A stretch of DNA of 64,000 nt from Maea johnstoni (taxonomy: Eukaryota > Annelida > Polychaeta > Spionida > Magelonidae). The notes under the pieces are model-generated. The model worked only from the letters and a program-made list of their open reading frames with translations, did not search any database and was not told the DNA's origin. This document shows, one piece after another, positions 27,664 through 37,784 of the stretch. Location: NCBI GenBank assembly GCA_963942565.1, contig OZ012694.1, positions 28,057,446 through 28,121,445 on the forward strand. Reading direction: 5' to 3'. Each line of letters opens with the position of its first letter. Position 1 is the stretch's first letter. A program made the position numbers and the translations under genes.

Positions 27664-27750
27664 GATGAAACCTGTAGGAGCGAGAATATTGTCAAGACGT
27701 TTTGATCATTCCTGGATTGTTACTAACCATGGCGATAGATGGCAGCACAA
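27664..27750 (+). repeat. short dispersed repeat ending in AGATGGCAGCAC
   Basis: GTCAAGACGTTTTGATCATT, CCTGGATTGTTACTAACCAT and GGCGATAGATGGCAGCAC recur almost unchanged at about 30253-30325 and, in the duplicated copy, at about 53473-53541. The match is about 75 bp and the flanks are unrelated. The source element is not identified. Confidence 0.75.
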
Positions 27751-27782
27751 AATGATACTTGTGAGTAGTTGCAAAGTTTGTC

Positions 27783-28025
27783 TAAAGCCCCTTTTACACT
27801 ATGCTGGCAACTTGCTCGCAACGTGGTGGCAAAAGATGGTTGCGGGGGATCGATTGCAACCACATTTTTACCCCCATAATTTTCTATTGAATCAAGTTTG
27901 TACAATGTATTTTTTATATCGAAGATATAGTCAATAAATACTTACTAACTCACTTATTGCCCCCCGTCGCCAATGGTCGCCAGTACGTTGCCAGCAAAAT
28001 TTCGGCTGGTGTAAATGGGGCTTTA
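27783..28025. mobile_element. inverted-repeat MITE with TAAAGCCCC termini
   Basis: The left end TAAAGCCCCTTTTACAC and the right end (reverse complement TAAAGCCCCATTTACAC) match at 16 of 17 positions. GCTGGCAAC words also occur in inverted orientation just inside. The interior is non-coding and about 200 bp. The GC-rich, TTTACAC-containing terminus recalls PIF/Harbinger elements, but no clean 3-bp duplication is visible. Confidence 0.75.
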
Positions 28026-28169
28026 CATTATTTCTTCTCATCAGTTCTGTTAAATTGAGTATCATCAAACATGTATCAATTCTCGATCATTTGACAATTC
28101 TTTAAAAATTGCAATTTGTACGTTTTAAGTTTATTGACTGCTTTTTGTGGCAAGATTCAAAAAAATACC

Positions 28170-28401
28170 TTAACCCATTCACACTCAGGATTCCTTTAGC
28201 AAATATTGTCTGCTACTGTCATTATTTTGAAAACAACTTGAGATTTAAGCTAAAGTTCACAGATTATTTGAAGGAGAGTTATTGTTTGGCTTCTGATCTG
28301 CATTTCTCCTTCAAATGTTTTCCACAAAAATGCTTTTGTAAGTAAAATATTTCCAAAATCGTCAGACCTGTTTTTGGCCGCTCTGAGTGTAAATGAGTTA
28401 A
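28170..28401. mobile_element. piggyBac-like MITE with TTAA ends
   Basis: TTAACCCATTCACACTCAG at the left pairs with the right end, whose reverse complement is TTAACTCATTTACACTCAG (17 of 19). TTAA on both sides fits piggyBac target duplication. The interior is about 190 bp and non-coding. Copy B of the duplicated block starts inside this element (51501 corresponds to 28234), directly after the second N gap. Confidence 0.85.
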
Positions 28402-29096
28402 TACAATAAAAAGTCAATTAACACACGAATAATGCAGATCATAATTTCAGATTTAGACACACACACACACTTGTGAAAGTAGACTCACTGAACACCCTCT
28501 ACGTAGAATAACAATAACCCAAACTGAACATCAAAGGCCAAAGCTAATTTGGATGCACATAAGTTTATTGTTGATAATTATCAAACGAGAGCACATTTAC
28601 TAGGAGTAGCCCCAACACTTCATTCAGGATTAGTTCCTATCACAGCTTGAGCAGTAATATGCCATCAGTCCTAGGTGCTCAGAGTTAATATAGTGAGACG
28701 TACAAATATCTAGGTGGACACATGCAGAAATACACTGGGATTTAGCTGTGAAAATAGTATGTTTATAGAATAACAAGAGCGAATGTACTAGTTTCGTTGA
28801 ATGTACATGTACTAGTTATTGATAAATGCCATTATGCTGTAAACTTGTTTCTGTGTCCTTTTTGGACTTGCTTGACAATAAAAATATTTACAAACTTAAA
28901 AAAGAATAGCAAGAGCGACTAGCCAGAAAATATCAATGAATGTAATTAGGGTTAATATAAAAACAACTACCATCTAGATCAGAAGTAGCAGATCAAATTC
29001 AAATTGTCGAAGATTTCTGAGGTCAACTACCAAACGATTAAATCAAATTAACCTTTTACACCCTTGGACCTAATTTGATAACAGTACGTCACATTA
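28402..29096 (+). other. no gene; possible retroposon 3' tail near 28835-28905
   Basis: TTTGGACTTGCTTGACAATA followed by AAAATATTTACAAAC and an A-rich end looks like the 3' tail of an old retroposon. The rest is featureless. The same sequence is in copy B at about 51670-52340. Confidence 0.35.
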
Positions 29097-29250
29097 GAGT
29101 ATTTGAATTTCGCTTATCGAAACTCTTACCGCGACACTACGGCAAGACTGCTAATAGGCAGTTATTAAGGTTGGAGGAAATTGCAGTACAGTCATCCTAA
29201 CCCAAGTCACTGGTTACTTCCTCACATGCTCCGAGCCTCATGTGATCCAG
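29097..29250 (-). mobile_element. old S1 SINE remnant
   Basis: Remains of the S1 body on the minus strand: GTGACTTGGGTTAGGATG, GTACTGCAATTTCCTCC and CGAAATTCAAATAC, in the S1 order, with many substitutions. Repeated in copy B at about 52342-52495. Confidence 0.6.
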
Positions 29251-29350
29251 GGGATTTGACACTTGTGAAACAGTGAACAGTCGGGCGCCATGCCTTTAGA
29301 CACTCGGCAATCAAAGCAGTCCCACTGATTCAAAATATGTATTATACATT

Positions 29351-29352
<2 letters not shown>

Positions 29353-29426
<74 letters not shown>
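29353..29426. repeat. (AG)n microsatellite, copy A
   Basis: About 74 bp, against about 55 bp at the matching place in copy B (52598-52652). Confidence 0.97.
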
Positions 29427-29428
<2 letters not shown>

Positions 29429-30130
29429 GCCATATCTCGCATAGCACGTGAATGCAACCATGCGTTCTGTACTATAAAGGTATATGTAATATACCACGTA
29501 CACTTCCTACGGCCGCCAAGTCATGTTGGTTATTTTGGGTCTGACCCACTTATACCTGCATCGTAACCCAGGCGGTGAGAGTCAGGAGGAAGGGTGCACA
29601 CACATACTGTGATACTAGATCTCGTACCTTCCATGAAAACCTCAAAAACATCGAACACTGAGGGAGACCACTAGCAATAGGATGCATACACAGGCTGTCA
29701 CCTACACAGTTCTTGGGACTGGTGAAATGAAGGTAAGCTGGACATATGAAAACTCATAGCTCGCACCTGTTTATTGTGTACGTCTTTTCGAATGTCTTAT
29801 TATTATATGCCCTGTGAGTTGTACCTAACTCAGTAACAGGACCCGTAGTGGTTGCCTCTACCATTGGGACTTTGGGACTACCATTACGGGGATCAGCATA
29901 CTCCTGGACTAGCCTAGTAGATTAAACCTTTTGTCTGCCATGAAGATGGGTTTTGACGAATATCCTCTTCTTCTTCCTGGATATATACTTCTCCCTGGTC
30001 CTCAGACCATTATGCACCTTACACAGCTTAGGACAAATACGTCTTGAAATAGGAAGTTCCAGTATCAAGAGGTTTTTTCTAACGTGTGAGTGAAATTATT
30101 TCTTATACGTAAGACTTAGTTCACATATTC

Positions 30131-30134
<4 letters not shown>
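29427..30134. other. no recognised feature
   Basis: Nothing supportable between the two AG tracts. The same holds for the matching copy B interval 52653-53376. Confidence 0.4.

Positions 30135-30200
<66 letters not shown>
30135..30200. repeat. (GA)n microsatellite, copy A
   Basis: About 66 bp followed by a G-run. Copy B has about 46 bp at 53377-53422. Confidence 0.97.
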
Positions 30201-30207
<7 letters not shown>

Positions 30208-30534
30208 ATGGGTGGAGCGCGGGCGAATCCGTGGTGCACGCTAGGATGACGCTGTAGGAGAATATCGTCAAGACGTTTTGATCATTCCTGGATTGTTACT
30301 AACCATGGCGATAAGTGGCAGCACAGTCTATTACCAAAACAAGCAAATTATTTGGGAAAGTAGAAATTTGAAATTATTTGAGGATCGAAGGATCTTTTAA
30401 ATTAGATACTTCTCAAGATGGCAATCCGTTATCAAGATATTCCCATATTGGCCATACATGTATATTGCATGTGCTCTAAATGGGTATCGGTGTTTTTTAG
30501 TCTTTCTTTCTTTCTCTTTAAAACTCACCTATAC

Positions 30535-30972
30535 TTAACCCGTATCCTGCTTGTGGCTAATTTGGCCTTTACAAAATGATACAGAAAATGGGAAAATGAC
30601 TGTAACCCTGGCACATGGGTATTCATTATAGCTTGTGTTTGGTCATCTAAGACTATACTTGGTCCCTAGTCCCTAAACATTTACATCCCCTTCTATGCTG
30701 ACCAAGCAGTGTGGTGTAGTACCAGGTATAGCAGATAGATGGCACCACCTGATCCTCCTAACTCCTGGTGAGATAAGTCTAAACTAAATGGACCACAAGG
30801 CCACCTAGACTATTTGGTGCTAACAGAAAATACGTATAACAGCCTAGAAATCTATGCTAGGGTATTCATCTGAGAGTACACAGAGAGAGCCGTCCAATGA
30901 ATACCAACATTTTCAAAAGTCGTTGCATCCTTGTGATTTGGAAGAGCGTAGCCTCAGCATTGGAAGGGTTAA
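30535..30972 (+). mobile_element. R2 TTAA MITE, first of a pair, carrying an insertion
   Basis: It starts TTAACCCGTATCCTGC and TGTGGCTAATTTGGCC and ends GCCTCAGCATTGGAAGGGTTAA, the R2 plan. It is enlarged by an insertion at 30627-30859, flanked by the 10-bp direct repeat GGGTATTCAT (30617-30626 and 30860-30869). The terminal TTAA at 30969-30972 is shared with the next R2 element. Confidence 0.85.
30627..30859 (+). mobile_element. short insertion inside R2, with 10-bp target duplication
   Basis: About 233 bp bounded by GGGTATTCAT repeats. It contains TAGATGGCACCACCT and ends TAACAGCCTAGAAATCTATG. A partial reverse-complement relative lies at about 50385-50480. A 10-bp duplication suggests a retroposon or an unclassified DNA element. 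Confidence 0.7.
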
Positions 30973-31181
30973 GGCTTATCCTGCTGGTTGCTCATTTGGC
31001 CGATACAAAATGATGTAAAAAAAGCTGAAAATGACTGAAACCCTGGCATGTGGGTACTCATCTGAGAGTACCCAGCGAGAGCTATCCAATGAGCACCAAC
31101 ATGGCAGGGTTTCGATGGACATCGGAAATCGTTGCATCCTTTTGTTTTGTACGAAAGTAGCTTCAGCATTGGAAGGGTTAA
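30969..31181 (+). mobile_element. R2 TTAA MITE, second of a pair
   Basis: TTAAGGCTTATCCTGCTGG at the left, then CTCATTTGGCCGATAC, the hairpin GGGTACTCATCTGAGAGTACCC (8-bp arms), GAGAGCTATCCAATGAG and the end CTTCAGCATTGGAAGGGTTAA. Length is about 213 bp. It directly follows the first R2 with one common TTAA. The matching pair in copy B is at 53744-54395. Confidence 0.88.
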
Positions 31182-31874
31182 GTGAATAAGCAGCGGTTAT
31201 CAAATTAAAGAGTCCAGTGTTTGCGCCACGGAGCGGTTGTGTTATTTTTGTCAGAGAGGATCTTTGCGAGACGTGGACACTTCCGCTTAAACTGGGTTAG
31301 TGGCATAGTGCCCGGACAAACATACTCGGGCTGTGAAGTACAATAGCGCCCCTGCACATTCAGCGTTAACACCTGGCAGTTACCTATATGTGGAGGTATT
31401 AGACACCGGTCTGTCTGTCCACGTATTATTCTAAATCGTGATGATGTTATAGACACCATCGGCTGATGTGAGTAGGATGTGAGTAGGTATTTTCTAGTGT
31501 CTCTAATTTCTCATGAATATACTCATTTTTATTTCCCAATCTGCAACAAGGTACATTTTCAGGGTATCTCTGTGGGCGTGTTAGTTGATACCGTTTCTTC
31601 AGCATGCATGCCTAATCCTGACCAGTCAGTGGCGAATGGAGGAGGAAACTTGATCGCCTGGTGAGATTCACCAACGCGTCTTTACCTTATTCTGTCAACG
31701 TCTCTATAGTTCAACACGACACAAAACGCTTGCAGGGAGTGACTATCATCTTGGGAAGATTCGATTTCTCTTCCCTGGGACTTGATACGCAGAAACTGTT
31801 GTGGCACTTATCAGTCTCAAACAATTGCCCACGGCCCGTTCTATCACTGTAAGTGCCTGTTGCCAACTACTTGG
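31182..31874. other. no recognised feature
   Basis: Highly similar in both copies. A plus-strand frame at 31479-31664 is preserved at 54693-54878, but so is everything around it. It has no domain or splice context, so I do not call it a gene. Confidence 0.4.
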
Positions 31875-32090
31875 GGACTGCCCTAATGGCTGAGTGGTCT
31901 AAGGTACTGCCCTTGATTACTTGTTGTGTCTCCGGTTTCAAATACCAGCCAGGGCATGGGAGAAAGTTGTCAGTGACTTGACGTAAAGCGGTGGCCTTCG
32001 CCGGATACTCCAGATTCCTCCACTCCTCACAACTGGCTAGTCACGACTTAATTATGGCAGAAAAAGTAATGATAAGCGAAATCCAAAATT
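31875..32090 (+). mobile_element. degenerate S1 SINE
   Basis: GGCTGAGTGGTCTAAGG (box A region), a decayed box B (GGTTTCAAATACCAGCC), then TCAGTGACTTGACGTAAAGC, CCGGATACTCCAGATTCC and CTAGTCACGACTTA in S1 order. Copy B equivalent at about 55089-55305. Confidence 0.8.
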
Positions 32091-32115
32091 TCCAATTGAT
32101 CCACCTGTACCGTGT

Positions 32116-32277
32116 CAGTAGGGAAATATGCGTGTTAACAAAAGTTCATAGGCAGGAGGAAATGATCATATATCCTTGTGATATGTGGGTACGTGGCAGT
32201 AGGGAAAATAAGCTTGTTAAAATGAGTTCATGGGCAAGAGGAGATGATCATATATCCATGCGATATGTCTCAAATGG
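32116..32277 (+). repeat. 81-bp tandem duplication
   Basis: Two units start CAGTAGGGAAA at 32116 and 32197. They share GTTCATAGGCAGGAGGAAAT / GTTCATGGGCAAGAGGAGAT and GATCATATATCC. Present in both blocks (copy B from about 55330). Confidence 0.8.
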
Positions 32278-33036
32278 TTTAGAATGTCATCTAACATTCC
32301 TCTTCTGCCTTATTAAGGCGGTAACGTGACTAGTCATGCACAGAAGAAACCCACATTGTGCTCCCTAAAGAAGTGCCCTCCAATCGAACAGTTTATCTGG
32401 TTTCATTACGTTTGGTTTCATATCTGCATTAAGAGTACACTTGATCTACTATTATAATGTCGTGTCGTTTTATTTACTGCTTCTGAAGTGTGTTTACCCA
32501 ACGCCCAATGGTAAGGTTAAGAGCTCTTCTTTGTAAAGGGGTTCGCCACCAACTTTTTAGGGGTGGCCTAGAATATAACACGGAGCACTATTTGTATATG
32601 TGGACACTACCCATAGCACGAACGATGACAGGATATTTATTGAAAACTCCTCAAGATCTCTCCCTTTTATTGGGCGACTGACGATAAAGAAAGAGCATGA
32701 AGTGAATTTTTGTTTTATCAATTTACTTAATTTTCGTTTTAGATGTGCTGTATAGGATCAATCAAAAAACAACTATGGTGTAAGGTTATAGGGGAGAACA
32801 AAGACTAGAAAAGAATGAACAGTTGCACATGTTTGCTAAGATAGTTTTCACTTCACTATGTAAGGTACTTAAAAAAAGAACAAAGGGAGAGTGCTCGATA
32901 CATAATTTACATAACTTCGTATTGATTCCTAAGGAAATGCATGCGAGAAGTTGTATAATAGTCCAAATAACTTCTTCGATTATCAGCGATGCCAAAAATG
33001 AACTGCTTTAAGAAAAATCGTTGACATCTGAAATGC
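32278..33036. other. no recognised feature
   Basis: No gene or repeat supported; nearly identical in copy B. Confidence 0.4.
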
Positions 33037-33303
33037 TTCAATCGGATTTGGGGGCCTGCTCTGACGGCTGTGTGGTCTAAGGCGCCGCCACTGACTGCAC
33101 GCTGTCTCTCACCACTACATGGGTTCGAATCCCGGCCTGGGCATGTGGAAAAGTTGCCAGTGACTTGGAGTTAAGCAGTGGTTTTCGCCGGGTACTCCGG
33201 TTTCCTCCACTACTTACAACTGGCTAGTCACGAATTAGCCACATTTGGCATAAATGTGACGAAAAACGAAATCCAAAAAAATAAAAAATTCAATCGGATT
33301 TGG
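33037..33303 (+). mobile_element. S1 tRNA-derived SINE, full length, reference copy
   Basis: Target duplication TTCAATCGGATTTGG at 33037-33051 and 33289-33303. The tRNA-like head has box A TGTGGTCTAAGGCGCC and box B GGGTTCGAATCCC. The body contains AGTGACTTGGAGTTAAGC, GCCGGGTACTCCGGTTTCC and CTAGTCACGAATTAGCC, ending ACGAAATCC and an A-rich tail. Length is 237 bp. Box A and box B suggest RNA polymerase III transcription. It defines the family. Confidence 0.95.
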
Positions 33304-33960
33304 TGTTAGGTGCCTAAATCGTTGAAAATCATGTGTAGTTATCTACAGGCTATAAAGTCTACCTTAGACCCTGAGATCTTGAGAAACTGACATCATGTCA
33401 GCATCCTTACTTTTGAATAAAATGTTTCGGAACAGGTTGGTTTCTTAGCGACTGGCAAGTTACACGTCACAACAATTGTCGATATCTTCTAATGGCATAA
33501 AAAGCCAGCCACATTACAGAAGCAGCATTGGTTAAGGGGCTGAATGACATTGATCCATTATTTCTGTCGAATCATACAGCCGGACAAATCTATTTTAATA
33601 GGACATGTCAAAAGCACTCACGGATGCCTTCATATTTTTACTCAAGTTGGATTGAAAAATGTGTTTTGATGTCTTTTTCCTCATTTCTAAAGGGCTTGAA
33701 GAAAGGCTTATGATACTCATGTTGGGTAAACTGAGAAGAGGAAGTAAATCATTCCTTTCTTATTCAATCATTATTGACTAGAAACATCCATAGGTATACG
33801 TGTATTAAGGTACAATATTCAGGTGGAACCATTCGCTTACTTTCATAGAACCATCAGAAATAGAGGTTGCATCACAAGTGGATTGAAAGAGAAGGTATTG
33901 ATTGGGTATATCGATTATAACATAGTAGAGTTTCTGGAGTTTGACTGGCCTATCGGTATA
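33304..33960. other. no recognised feature
   Basis: Nearly identical in copy B (56526-57182) but without a supportable gene. Confidence 0.4.
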
Positions 33961-34232
33961 GAGGGGATCCGCCGTGGCCTAGTGATCACGATGACTGGCT
34001 CCCAAGCATCAGTTCGCAGGTTTCGAATCTACGCTGGATCCCTAAGCAGTCGCTGTATAAATATGTGGCGTTGAGTAGGGCTGCCTATGGTTCTTTTGCA
34101 ACTAAAATACCTCTTGGAATTATTCATGAAGACTAGGGAATTTCTTTCCAGTTCCAGGTTTCCATCTCGTAGCGATATGACTTAAGCTGTTGAAAGTGAC
34201 ATAAAACCCCATTCCTTCCTTCCGATCGGTAT
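33961..34232 (+). mobile_element. S3 tRNA-derived SINE
   Basis: The head GATCCGCCGTGGCCTAGTG and box-B-like GCAGGTTTCGAATCT are followed by CGCTGTATAAATATGTGG, AGGGCTGCCTATGGTTCTTT and GCAACT, and by the 3' end GCGATATGACTTAAGCTG and GACATAAAACCCCATTCC. A second copy at 46497-47147 has the same order. Copy B equivalent at 57183-57454. Confidence 0.85.
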
Positions 34233-34553
34233 CGATTGTGACGTCCCTGTCTGGTCGTATGACACCAATCACACATCAGCACGTGAGTTCCTAACCATTG
34301 TAGAGCATTACGTGGTTACGTAGTTCGAACCTCGGGCTTTGCTGGGGCCCTTTGCCCCCCCCCCCCCTCGACGCTCTGTCACTTCAGCCTCTTAATGACG
34401 AGGCATAAAAAGGACTTGGTCAGCCTCTCTTGGCCCAGGGGGGCTGGGGGGGGGGGGGGGGTCAGTTGATGACGGCCAAATGACTAACAATCTCTCTGCC
34501 CAACCCTGACAACAAGGAAAGAGCAATCCACAGAACGGGCCAAGGAGCTTGCC
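34233..34553. other. G- and C-runs; interval that differs between blocks
   Basis: Contains a C-run near 34357 and a G-run near 34447. About 145 bp here have no counterpart in copy B, where the G-rich run joins the flanks directly at about 57516. No gene is seen. Confidence 0.6.
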
Positions 34554-34692
34554 TACTGTATAACTATTTAATTTGGCGTGTACTTAAGTTTTCCAAAGAA
34601 TATTTTCCCTGTAATTATTTAGGCGTCTGGAGCAGTCAGAACAACGCCATCTATATTTAGGCATAGAAACCAATGACTGACGTACCTATTAG

Positions 34693-34874
34693 GCCGCCAT
34701 CTTGCTTTTTCGGGAGCAAGCAATAGCTCCATAACTAGGCAGGAGTTTCCCCAAATTTGGACCGGTAAGTATGTGAATTATAATATGATACCTTGGTAAC
34801 GTTTTCAAAAGTTACCAATGTATCATATCATAATGATTTTGTGAAGTTATTCCTTGTATTTTTCTTCGTATCAG
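34693..34874 (+). other. exon-like/intron-like module 1 (YY1-type motif, donor, 110-nt intron-like segment, acceptor)
   Basis: It starts GCCGCCATCTTG, the complement of the YY1 consensus AAGATGGCGGC. About 72 nt later comes GTAAGT (34765), and 110 nt after that the segment ends CTTCGTATCAG (34874). Inside is a long imperfect hairpin: ATTATAATATGATACC and TTGGTAAC pair with GTTACCAA and TATCATATCATAAT. In copy B the same donor is at 57840 and the acceptor ends at 57949. Splicing is inferred from motifs only. Confidence 0.6.
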
Positions 34875-35048
34875 CATTGGACCTTCACACTGATGCCGTA
34901 TATACTTTACCAACTATATATTAAATTCTTGCCGTATATCTCATTCCGATAATTATCAATACACATACATGTATGTTGATAATTGATAAAAAATTTAACA
35001 GCGCAACATATGTCCATTTCAATTATACGATGACAATATAAGCAGTTG

Positions 35049-35231
35049 GCCGCCATCTTAATTTTCGTCTGATGCTATCAATGGCTTATAATTTGGCAGG
35101 GGTTTCCTCAAAATTGCCCAGGTGACTATGTGAATTATAATATAATATCTTGGTAACTTATTCATAAGTTACCAATGTGTCATATTATAATGGTTTTATG
35201 AAGTTATTGTATCTATTTCTCTTTGTTTCAG
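35049..35231 (+). other. exon-like/intron-like module 2
   Basis: A diverged copy of module 1, 356 bp downstream. It has GCCGCCATCTTA, donor-like CAG|GTGACT at 35122, an internal hairpin (TTGGTAAC...GTTACCAA) and acceptor TCTTTGTTTCAG ending 35231, again spanning exactly 110 nt. Similarity to module 1 stops at the AG. In copy B the donor reads CTGACT (58199), so one block has lost or the other gained the GT. Confidence 0.55.
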
Positions 35232-35404
35232 CTGCAACCGTCAAGGAGTGAAACTCATATAATGCTGCCAACTGCAGCTCCCCCAGCGGCCCTGAAAGGA
35301 ACTAAAACTGTATTTTTATGCGATCTTTAATTTGGCGTTGATGGGCATTCGCCAAAAAATGCCAAATTAAAAACCACGCCAAATTAACCAGTTATACAGT
35401 ATAC

Positions 35405-36985
35405 AAAACAGACCTGTCACGGGGGACCGTCAACTCAGAGTTGACCCCCTAGACTGGCCCTATATCTCATGGATCGCTCTGATTCATGGGTATTTGCCCC
35501 CCTTTGGGCTCTGGTCCTCTGCCATGGCCATGCAACTAGTCTCACAGGCGATTATGCACCTGCATGGCAGAAGGGGGTATCTGTCCCACACCTACATTGA
35601 TGATCTTGGGGGCATGGAGGGTACCGAGCAAAGGGCAGAGGAGGCACTGAGCACTCTCCAGGGTGTCATGGACGACCTGGGGGTAGTTCATGGAGAGTCT
35701 AAGATCTGTCGCCCCTCACAGTTCATGGGGTGGCTTAGCATCTACTTTAATACAAAAGAGACGTACATGGCCATACCCCATGAGAAACTGGAGGAAATAA
35801 TGACATGTTTAGAGTCATGGAGAGGCAGGACCAGAGCTACTAAAAGAGAAATGCAATCTCTATTGGGACTACTGAATTTGTGGCGAGCGTGGCCACCCTA
35901 CGAGGTTATTAACAAACAGGATGTTGGATGCCCTCAGGGAGGCCAGCTTGACCTGCACCTCGGTGGTAGCATGGCAATTCAAACAGGATGTCACGTTCCC
36001 CCTGGAATATATCAAGCATCAGAAATGTACGTTAGAGGAGCGTTCGGGGGACACACTAACCATGATTACTTTCTTTTTTCTGTTACAGGTTTGGAAACAC
36101 TGTAGATATGAGCCCAGGTGAGACAAACTAAAGCTTCTTCACCTGACACAGCGGCTTATCATGCATTGCACCTTAGGCTTTTTCTTTCCTTCATTGTTTT
36201 CTTTGCTCTTCAGCCATTCCCAGCGTCCCTCTCTACCCTACTTGCTTTCATTGAGTTTTTGGCGAGTGAGTTCAAGTGCCCCAAAACGGTCTGAAACGTG
36301 TTGGCTTCATTCAAGTCTTTTCATGAGAGGGTATCTCCTTGTTCCATCATGTACGGGTGCATTTAGCTACATGCTCCTTGGCCTTCAAACTGTGTACGCA
36401 TATCAGGCAGCCCCCCCCCCCCCCCCTTTTCTTTTGGTACTCCTTCAGCCCCTAGCCACATTGGGCCCTAGCCTTTCGAGCGCTCTTTGTTTTAGCTTTC
36501 TTAACATTTGACAGATTGTGTTCGATGGTGTCGATCAGGGCCCATGATTTTAATGCGTCTAGATTCCCGTCCCGGGATTCCCGACCATGGGGGATGTGTG
36601 AGTGTAAAGGGGGCAGTGCTTATTTAAGGTTGAAGTTCTCTAAGACACAACAGCGTGCCCAGTTCTGTGTGTCGGAAAGCCCCCTCTTTGCAGCTTTTTT
36701 CCCTGGCCCACAGATGTCGTTTTTGCTTACCCAGGCGCAGGTTAGAGCCTTTTTGGCCCAGACGCAGGTCCGTTTAAAGCTGCCGCTCTCAGCATTTTCC
36801 ATCCACTGTCAGGCAGTGGGCTGTTCCTTGGCCTTTGAGAGGGGCGGAGCAGAATCATTTTTGGCATTGCACGTTGACTGGAGGAGCGACGCAATCAGGG
36901 CTTACTGCACCGCTTCAACAGAGCGCAGGAGGGTGGCTTCCTTGCTGGCAATCGAGCCTACCCCCTCCCCCCTCTTATAACTTAA
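35405..36985 (+). mobile_element. DIRS-order (DIRS/Ngaro-like) retroelement fossil, copy A
   Basis: The reverse transcriptase part (about 35480-35930) shows PFGLWSSAMAMQ, the catalytic-type YIDDLGG, an LGV...K...PS segment and a REMQSLLGLLN block, as in tyrosine-recombinase retrotransposons. Further on (about 36600-36960) KFSKTQQ and VDWRSDAI resemble the recombinase C-terminal region of DIRS/Ngaro elements. No complete polyprotein is present and the copy is broken in several places. It predates the duplication, since copy B has it at the same site. No terminal repeats were recognised. Confidence 0.72.
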
Positions 36986-37784
36986 GCGCTTGCCACATTT
37001 AACCTCTTACTATGTTTGCCGCTGTTCACATGGGGGTGCCCAAATGGCCGGACCGTTACTTTTAATCTCTTTTCAACCACCGGGACACCAGGTTGAGCAC
37101 GCCTCATACTCTGCATGGTATGCAGATTTTGCACTTGCTCTGGGGCCCAGGACACAGGGCCAATGTGTGTTTACCATATAGTTTGAGAATGTGGACCTGG
37201 GGACCCCGCGTTGACGTCACAGCTTCACCTTGCTATGGTCATTATCAGATAAGCAGGTTTGGATTGTATTTGATAAGTAAGAGTGATTGAGATGGCTTGC
37301 TTTCGTTTTGATATAGCATGGTAGTTAGTCGGATACATGGTATCCATTATTTGATACAATGTATCTTTTACTGTATTTAATAAATGCTTATGCACAACTC
37401 CTGTGTCTGGTTTCTGATTGTCCAAGTGGTGCCAGAGCATAATTGTCATTACATGGTTCCTTTCATGTATTGAATAAGCTCCAAAAATATTCCCTTGTAT
37501 TATATACCAGTTATGTTTATCTGTATGCTATATACTTTTAGAGGTTTAGTTATTCATGTTACTCTGTTCCCTTTCTTCTTTTATTGTTTTTTATATACAT
37601 GTGTTAATCTGTAATGCAATATTTACTGTCAATAAATATACATACATACATATACCATTTAGTAAGGCTTTAATATTTGCCAGAACTTGTTTTACACTTG
37701 CAACTTTGTGCACCCATATTCATTATTTCTCCATGTCTGTACTTTGTGTGCCACATGCACCCTATCAATACAGCAATTAGATAA
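36986..37784 (+). other. no gene; AATAAA and a tRNA-primer-like word at 37378-37434
   Basis: AATAAATGCTTATGC (37379) is followed by TGTCTGGTTTC and TGATTGTCCA-AG-TGGTGCCAGAGC, which resembles an LTR end plus primer site. No partner repeat was found. The rest is AT-rich without features. The same in copy B at about 60440-61241. Confidence 0.4.

Larger units (their letters stand above)
34554..35401. mobile_element. TA-flanked inverted-repeat element carrying two intron-like modules
   Basis: The left terminus CTGTATAACTATTTAATTTG (then GCGTG) pairs with the right terminus, whose reverse complement is CTGTATAACTGGTTAATTTG (then GCGTG). TA flanks both ends. The interior holds two tandem modules (34693-34874 and 35049-35231), described separately, and a spacer with a TTATCAA...TTGATAA hairpin. 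There is no transposase frame. It lies 3.3 kb upstream of the methyltransferase exon on the same strand, with the matching copy at 57629-58477. Confidence 0.85.

Noticed and set aside
31479-31852. Two small frames conserved in both blocks (54693-55066)
   Set aside because: The surrounding non-coding sequence is equally conserved, so preservation is explained by recent duplication rather than coding constraint.
33060-33135. tRNA gene candidate with GGGTTCGAATCCC
   Set aside because: It is the head of the S1 SINE, bounded by a target duplication and followed by the family body and A-rich tail.
37202-37440. Possible LTR 3' end with AATAAA and TGGTGCCAGAGC primer-like site
   Set aside because: No second terminal repeat, no TG...CA pair and no adjoining internal region were found; the resemblance is short. 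Kept only as a remark.
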